From contig USDE01000053.1 in assembly GCA_900553345.1 (NCBI GenBank), positions 1-8,199 on the forward strand: DNA of 8,199 nucleotides, in the 5' to 3' direction. The translations under genes and the position numbers were made by a program. Below, in pieces: positions 5,550-8,199 of this stretch. How positions within the stretch are numbered: the stretch's first letter is position 1; each line of letters begins with the position of its first letter. The notes beneath the pieces were generated by a model. It did not search any database. It saw nothing but the letters and a program-made list of their open reading frames with translations, and was not told where the DNA came from. This DNA comes from an uncultured Collinsella sp. (GTDB lineage: Bacteria; Actinomycetota; Coriobacteriia; Coriobacteriales; Coriobacteriaceae).

Positions 5550-6212
5550 ATGTCCGAAAAGAGTGCCCTGTTCATGGCGCGCACGACGCGCTTCCACGAG
5601 TTTGCCCGCAGCTTGACGACCACCTTGGGTGTCGAGGTGAGCCTGGCCACCCCCGATTCGCCGACTGCGGCGCACGACTTTGACCTGCTGATCCTCGATT
5701 CCGATGGCATCCGCAGCGACCGCATCGATCAGATTGCCAAGTGGCTTGACGATCGCGGCGGCGTCCCCATGCTGGTGATCGTCGACGACGAGGCGCTCGG
5801 CACCCTGCGCCTGCCGAATCACGCGCATGCCGACTTTGTATGCCCCACGGCGACGCCCAACGAGCTTAAGGCTCGCGCGCAGCGCCTGATGGGCGAGGAA
5901 GAGACCGTCGCCGCCGACGATGTGCTCAACATCGATAACCTCGAGATTAACCTGGCTACCTACCAGGTGACGCTCGATAACGAGCCCATCGACCTGACGC
6001 TTATGGAGTATTCGCTGCTGAGCTTTTTGGCGACGCACCCCAACCGTGCCTACAGCCGCGAGGTGCTGCTGCACCGCGTGTGGGGCTTTGAGTACTGCGG
6101 CGGTACGCGTACCGTCGACGTGCACATCCGACGCATCCGCTCCAAGGTGGGCCCGCAGATCGCGGCACACATCACCACCGTCCGCGGCGTGGGTTATCTG
6201 TTTAAGGACTAG
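5550..6212 (+). CDS. GlnR-like orphan OmpR-family response regulator
   Basis: This 220-residue protein has a receiver-like N-terminus and an OmpR/PhoB winged helix (~125-218: DLTLMEYSLLSFLATHPNRA, REVLLHRVWGFEYCGGTRTV, DVHIRRIRSKVGP, TTVRGVGYLF). The GGTRTVDVH and VRGVGY segments closely resemble actinobacterial GlnR, the global nitrogen regulator. The receiver half (1-115) lacks the paired acidic residues after beta-1 and the conserved Lys-Pro switch; only D50 in LLILDSD could match the phospho-acceptor. Such atypical receivers, GlnR included, work without a partner kinase, and none is encoded here. ATG 5550 is chosen because TTGGAGG ends 5 bases before it; the upstream in-frame ATG at 5466 lies inside the GS gene. 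With 50 bases and no terminator after the GS-like gene, cotranscription is likely. Equivalence to GlnR is inference. Confidence 0.85.
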   Translation: MSEKSALFMARTTRFHEFARSLTTTLGVEVSLATPDSPTAAHDFDLLILDSDGIRSDRIDQIAKWLDDRGGVPMLVIVDDEALGTLRLPNHAHADFVCPTATPNELKARAQRLMGEEETVAADDVLNIDNLEINLATYQVTLDNEPIDLTLMEYSLLSFLATHPNRAYSREVLLHRVWGFEYCGGTRTVDVHIRRIRSKVGPQIAAHITTVRGVGYLFKD

Positions 6213-6216
6213 ATTT

Positions 6217-6249
6217 CCACCACAAAGGGGACAGGCACCTTTGTGGTGG
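6217..6249. repeat. REP-like palindrome with GGGGAC core, just after the regulator stop
   Basis: A perfect 12-bp stem, CCACCACAAAGG (6217-6228) with CCTTTGTGGTGG (6238-6249), encloses GGACAGGCA. It starts 5 bases after the TAG of the GlnR-like gene. It could help end transcription, although only TATTG follows. The AAAGGGGAC core recurs in altered form at 7930-7960, and I believe such palindromes are dispersed in Collinsella genomes (memory, unverified). Confidence 0.65.
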
Positions 6250-6309
6250 TATTGACGCAGGTGCGGGTTCCTTTCGGGCCTGCAACAGAACTTAAGCCTT
6301 CCTAAAAGA

Positions 6310-6340
6310 TTGCGTTCTCATACACGTATGCCCGCATATT
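6310..6340 (+). promoter_or_regulatory. Weak candidate promoter upstream of htrA
   Basis: TTGCGT (6310-6315) and CATATT (6335-6340) are separated by 19 bases, longer than optimal. This is the best -35/-10 pair I can see between the palindrome at 6217-6249 and the htrA leader. It would place the hairpin at 6368-6391 inside the 5' untranslated region. Confidence 0.25.
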
Positions 6341-6367
6341 GGGGTACAACTCAACGTGAACAATGAT

Positions 6368-6401
6368 GGCCCGCCACATGTTTGGCGGGCCTTTGGTTAT
6401 T
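6368..6401 (+). terminator. Terminator or attenuator hairpin in the htrA leader
   Basis: GGCCCGCCA (6368-6376) pairs perfectly with TGGCGGGCC (6383-6391) around a 6-base loop and is followed by TTTGGTTATT. It ends only about 20-30 bases before the htrA start, leaving no room for a separate promoter between hairpin and RBS. It either ends the upstream transcript, with htrA initiated from a promoter overlapping the hairpin, or acts as a leader attenuator. Confidence 0.65.
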
Positions 6402-6420
6402 AGACGAAAGGATCGCAGCC

Positions 6421-7932
6421 ATGAGCGAGAACGATTCCCAGCGTCCTCAGGATGCGGGCAATGCCGGCGATACTCAGCAGCAGCCGCGCGTGCAGGTGGA
6501 GTCGACGCCTGCCGGCAGTAACATTCCCTACGTGCAGGCTTACGATACACAGACCGGCCAGCCGCTGGGCGGTCAGCAGGTTGTAAACAAGCACACGGTG
6601 GTCAAGACCAAGACCAAAAAGCTGCCGATCTTTATTACGGCACTCGCCGGCTGTGCCTGCGGAGCCCTGCTGGTCATTGCGCTCATTATGAGCGGCACGC
6701 TCAATATTGGCGGCGGAAAGAATGCCGTGACGGCGGGTGCTTCGGGTTCTTCGACGCAAAAGATCACGATTGACTCCGAGGACACCACGCTGGCCGAGGC
6801 CGTCTCTGCCAAGGCGTTGCCCTCCGTCGTTTCCATCACCGCCACTTCGAGCGGCAGCCAGAATGGCTCGCTTTCGCAGTCTGCTGATGAGTCGGATAGC
6901 TCGGGCAGCGTCGGTTCGGGCGTGGTGCTCGATACCGAGGGCCACATCCTCACCAACAACCACGTGGTCGATGGTTACGACCAGTACGTGGTGACCATGG
7001 ACGACGGCACCACCTATGAGGCCGAGTTCGTGGGCAACGACGCCTCGAGCGACCTGGCCGTCATCAAGCTCAAGGATGCCGACGCCTCCAAGCTCACGCC
7101 GATCGAGATCGGTGACTCCTCCAAGCTCAACGTGGGCGAGTGGGTCATGGCGATCGGTTCGCCGTTCGGCAACGAGCAGTCTGTCTCCACGGGTATCGTC
7201 TCGGCGCTCTATCGCTCCACGGCTATGAGCTCTACCAGCGGCAACACCATCTACGCCAACATGATCCAGACCGATGCCGCCATCAACCCGGGCAACTCCG
7301 GCGGCGCGCTCGTCAACGACAATGGCGAGCTGGTGGGTATCAACTCGCTCATCGAGAGCTACTCGGGCTCCAGCTCGGGCGTGGGCTTTGCTATTCCCGT
7401 TAACTACGCCAAGGACATTGCCGACCAGATCATCGACGGTAAGACGCCGGTGCACCCGTACCTGGGCGCCACGCTCTCGAGCGTCAATGCGCTTAACGCC
7501 CGCACCAACAAGCTGAGTACCGATAGCGGCGCGTATGTGGCGAGCGTTGTCGAGGACGGTCCTGCAGCCAAGGCCGGCATCCAGGAGGGTGATGTCATTA
7601 CCAAGCTGGGCGACGATGAGATTACGAGTGCCGATGGCCTGATCATCGCGCTGCGCAGCCACGAGGTGGGCGAGAAGGTCGAGATTACGCTCGTGCGCGG
7701 CAAGGAAGAGAAAAAGGTCACCGTCGAGCTGGGCTCCGACGAGGAGCTGCAGAACCAGCAGCAGGACGATAGCGCGACCGACACCGGCAACGGCGGTATT
7801 ACCGACGAGCAGCTGCGCCAGTATCTGGCTGTTGCGGCTGGCGTTGGGCGAGTGTATCACCAATCCCGAATAGACCGGGGCGATCTTCACGGCGGTCCCA
7901 TCAACGTGGGACAGCCCCTCTTTTCTCATTGA
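6421..7932 (+). CDS. htrA: HtrA/DegP-like membrane-anchored serine protease with PDZ domain
   Basis: This 503-residue envelope quality-control protease cleaves misfolded exported proteins. A Pro/Gln-rich cytoplasmic N-terminus (1-67) ends in the basic stretch KTKTKK. One membrane segment follows at ~68-91 (IFITALAGCACGALLVIALI), then a Ser-rich linker, then a trypsin-like domain ~120-345. The catalytic triad is complete: H181 (TNNHVV), D211 (SSDLAVIK) and S293 (NPGNSGGAL). One PDZ domain spans ~346-437 (YLGA, GPAAKAGIQEGDVI, ITLVRGKEEKKVTVEL). ATG 6421 is chosen because AAAGGA (6407-6412) lies 8 bases upstream; the in-frame ATG at 6382 is inside the leader hairpin. The end is odd. After ITDEQLRQYL the frame runs on for about 34 residues (VAAGVGRVYHQ onward) across a terminator-like hairpin and takes its TGA from the next palindrome. 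This suggests a late frameshift or an extended tail. The catalytic assignment is firm; the C-terminus is not. Confidence 0.93.
   Translation: MSENDSQRPQDAGNAGDTQQQPRVQVESTPAGSNIPYVQAYDTQTGQPLGGQQVVNKHTVVKTKTKKLPIFITALAGCACGALLVIALIMSGTLNIGGGKNAVTAGASGSSTQKITIDSEDTTLAEAVSAKALPSVVSITATSSGSQNGSLSQSADESDSSGSVGSGVVLDTEGHILTNNHVVDGYDQYVVTMDDGTTYEAEFVGNDASSDLAVIKLKDADASKLTPIEIGDSSKLNVGEWVMAIGSPFGNEQSVSTGIVSALYRSTAMSSTSGNTIYANMIQTDAAINPGNSGGALVNDNGELVGINSLIESYSGSSSGVGFAIPVNYAKDIADQIIDGKTPVHPYLGATLSSVNALNARTNKLSTDSGAYVASVVEDGPAAKAGIQEGDVITKLGDDEITSADGLIIALRSHEVGEKVEITLVRGKEEKKVTVELGSDEELQNQQQDDSATDTGNGGITDEQLRQYLAVAAGVGRVYHQSRIDRGDLHGGPINVGQPLFSH
7877..7926 (+). terminator. Terminator-like hairpin overlapping the 3' end of htrA
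   Basis: GTCCCA (7895-7900) pairs with TGGGAC (7907-7912). The stem can be extended by GGC (7891-7893) with GCC, or by GGGG (7877-7880) with CCCC (7915-7918). CTCTTTTCT follows (7918-7926). Its position before the annotated TGA at 7930 is unusual and would fit an earlier stop codon, such as the out-of-frame TAG at 7871-7873. Confidence 0.55.
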
Positions 7933-7960
7933 TCCGTTGGGGACGGAGGAAAACGGATCA
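7930..7960. repeat. REP-like palindrome with GGGGAC core overlapping the htrA stop
   Basis: TGATCCGTT (7930-7938) pairs perfectly with AACGGATCA (7952-7960). The loop GGGGACGGAGGAA is G-rich. It shares the GGGGAC core with the palindrome at 6217-6249, although the arms are unrelated. The first three bases supply the TGA stop of htrA. Confidence 0.65.
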
Positions 7961-7985
7961 TTTAAAGCTGAAAAGGACATGGTTT

Positions 7986-7997
7986 GATCGCGCGATC
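7986..7997. other. 12-bp perfect palindrome GATCGCGCGATC
   Basis: GATCGCGCGATC is self-complementary over 12 bases and lies in the 175-base gap between htrA and the last gene. It could be a protein-binding site for the downstream promoter. It holds two GATC sites. No direct evidence of function is visible. Confidence 0.35.
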
Positions 7998-8071
7998 CAC
8001 CCCGGTCCGTCGGCTGCCGATTCGGTGCGGTTCGAAAGGGTTATTCGGCCCCATGGTGACCGGTGGTACTC

Positions 8072-8077
8072 TAGTAT
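8072..8077 (+). promoter_or_regulatory. Possible -10 element (TAGTAT) for the last gene
   Basis: TAGTAT sits 30 bases before the ATG at 8108. The same hexamer occurs within the TGCGATAGTAT elements ahead of gntR and the GS-like gene. No clear -35 is seen. Confidence 0.35.
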
Positions 8078-8107
8078 CCGTTTGAAATCGAGCGAAGGAG
8101 TGCCGCT

Positions 8108-8199
8108 ATGGAGCAATCGAGTCTGTTTGGTGACGGCGTGGGCATCGATACCGAAACGCCCGCGAGCGCGGATGCCGCCGCACCGACCGACGCCCATGC
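8108..8199 (+). CDS. 5' end of an unidentified gene with a clamp-binding-like N-terminus
   Basis: Only the first 30 codons are in the window. AAGGAG (8095-8100) lies 7 bases before the ATG. The protein begins MEQSSLFGDGVGIDTETPAS and continues with an Ala/Asp-rich, probably disordered stretch. QSSLF (residues 3-7) matches the QxSLF type of sliding-clamp-binding peptide, which points to a DNA replication or repair protein. RarA (replication-associated recombination ATPase) is one candidate because some members begin with a similar short SLFG peptide before the AAA+ domain. The diagnostic domain lies beyond the window, so the product is not assigned. Confidence 0.7.
   Translation, partial: MEQSSLFGDGVGIDTETPASADAAAPTDAH

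Noticed and set aside
6400..7980. 526-codon open frame on the minus strand opposite htrA
   Set aside because: The antisense shadow of a high-GC gene; the + strand carries the complete HtrA triad and PDZ domain.

Overview
The window looks like chromosomal DNA from a high-GC Gram-positive of the Actinomycetota, most likely a Coriobacteriia gut anaerobe such as Collinsella. This assignment is an inference from codon use, the GlnA2-type glutamine synthetase fold, a GlnR-like OmpR-family regulator and short palindromes that I associate from memory with Collinsella genomes. All intact genes read on the + strand.

Region 1 (1-2186) looks accessory. It opens with the 3' end of an S5 (rpsE) reading frame. 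Its recognisable homology stops near base 109, and the next spc-operon gene, rpmD, does not follow. After a strong terminator comes an operator-rich promoter, then a gene for a Schlafen-AlbA_2 / GHKL ATPase-like / winged-helix protein (407-1660) that is less GC-rich than the genes downstream. A 526-base gene-free stretch follows. It holds a terminator, a 10-bp tandem repeat, a ~138-bp nested inverted-repeat element and a further hairpin.

Region 2 (2187-4027) has two one-component regulators in tandem, a GntR/FCD protein and a LacI-family protein. No metabolic target gene lies beside them.

Region 3 (4162-6212) is the most interesting part. A glutamine synthetase-like gene, clearly GSI in fold, has lost several metal-ligand and catalytic residues. 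Fifty bases later comes a GlnR-like orphan response regulator with a degenerate receiver domain. A GlnR-box-like sequence lies upstream of the GS gene. Together they suggest a nitrogen-sensing or regulatory pair rather than a plain biosynthetic GS.

Region 4 (6213-8199) has a membrane-anchored HtrA-type serine protease with one PDZ domain. It is preceded by a terminator-like hairpin only about 20 bases upstream of its RBS, and its odd C-terminal tail overlaps a terminator-like hairpin. Two small palindromes at 6217-6249 and 7930-7960 have unrelated arms but share a GGGGAC core, as a REP-like family might. The window ends in the first 30 codons of a gene whose N-terminus carries a beta-clamp-binding-like motif.
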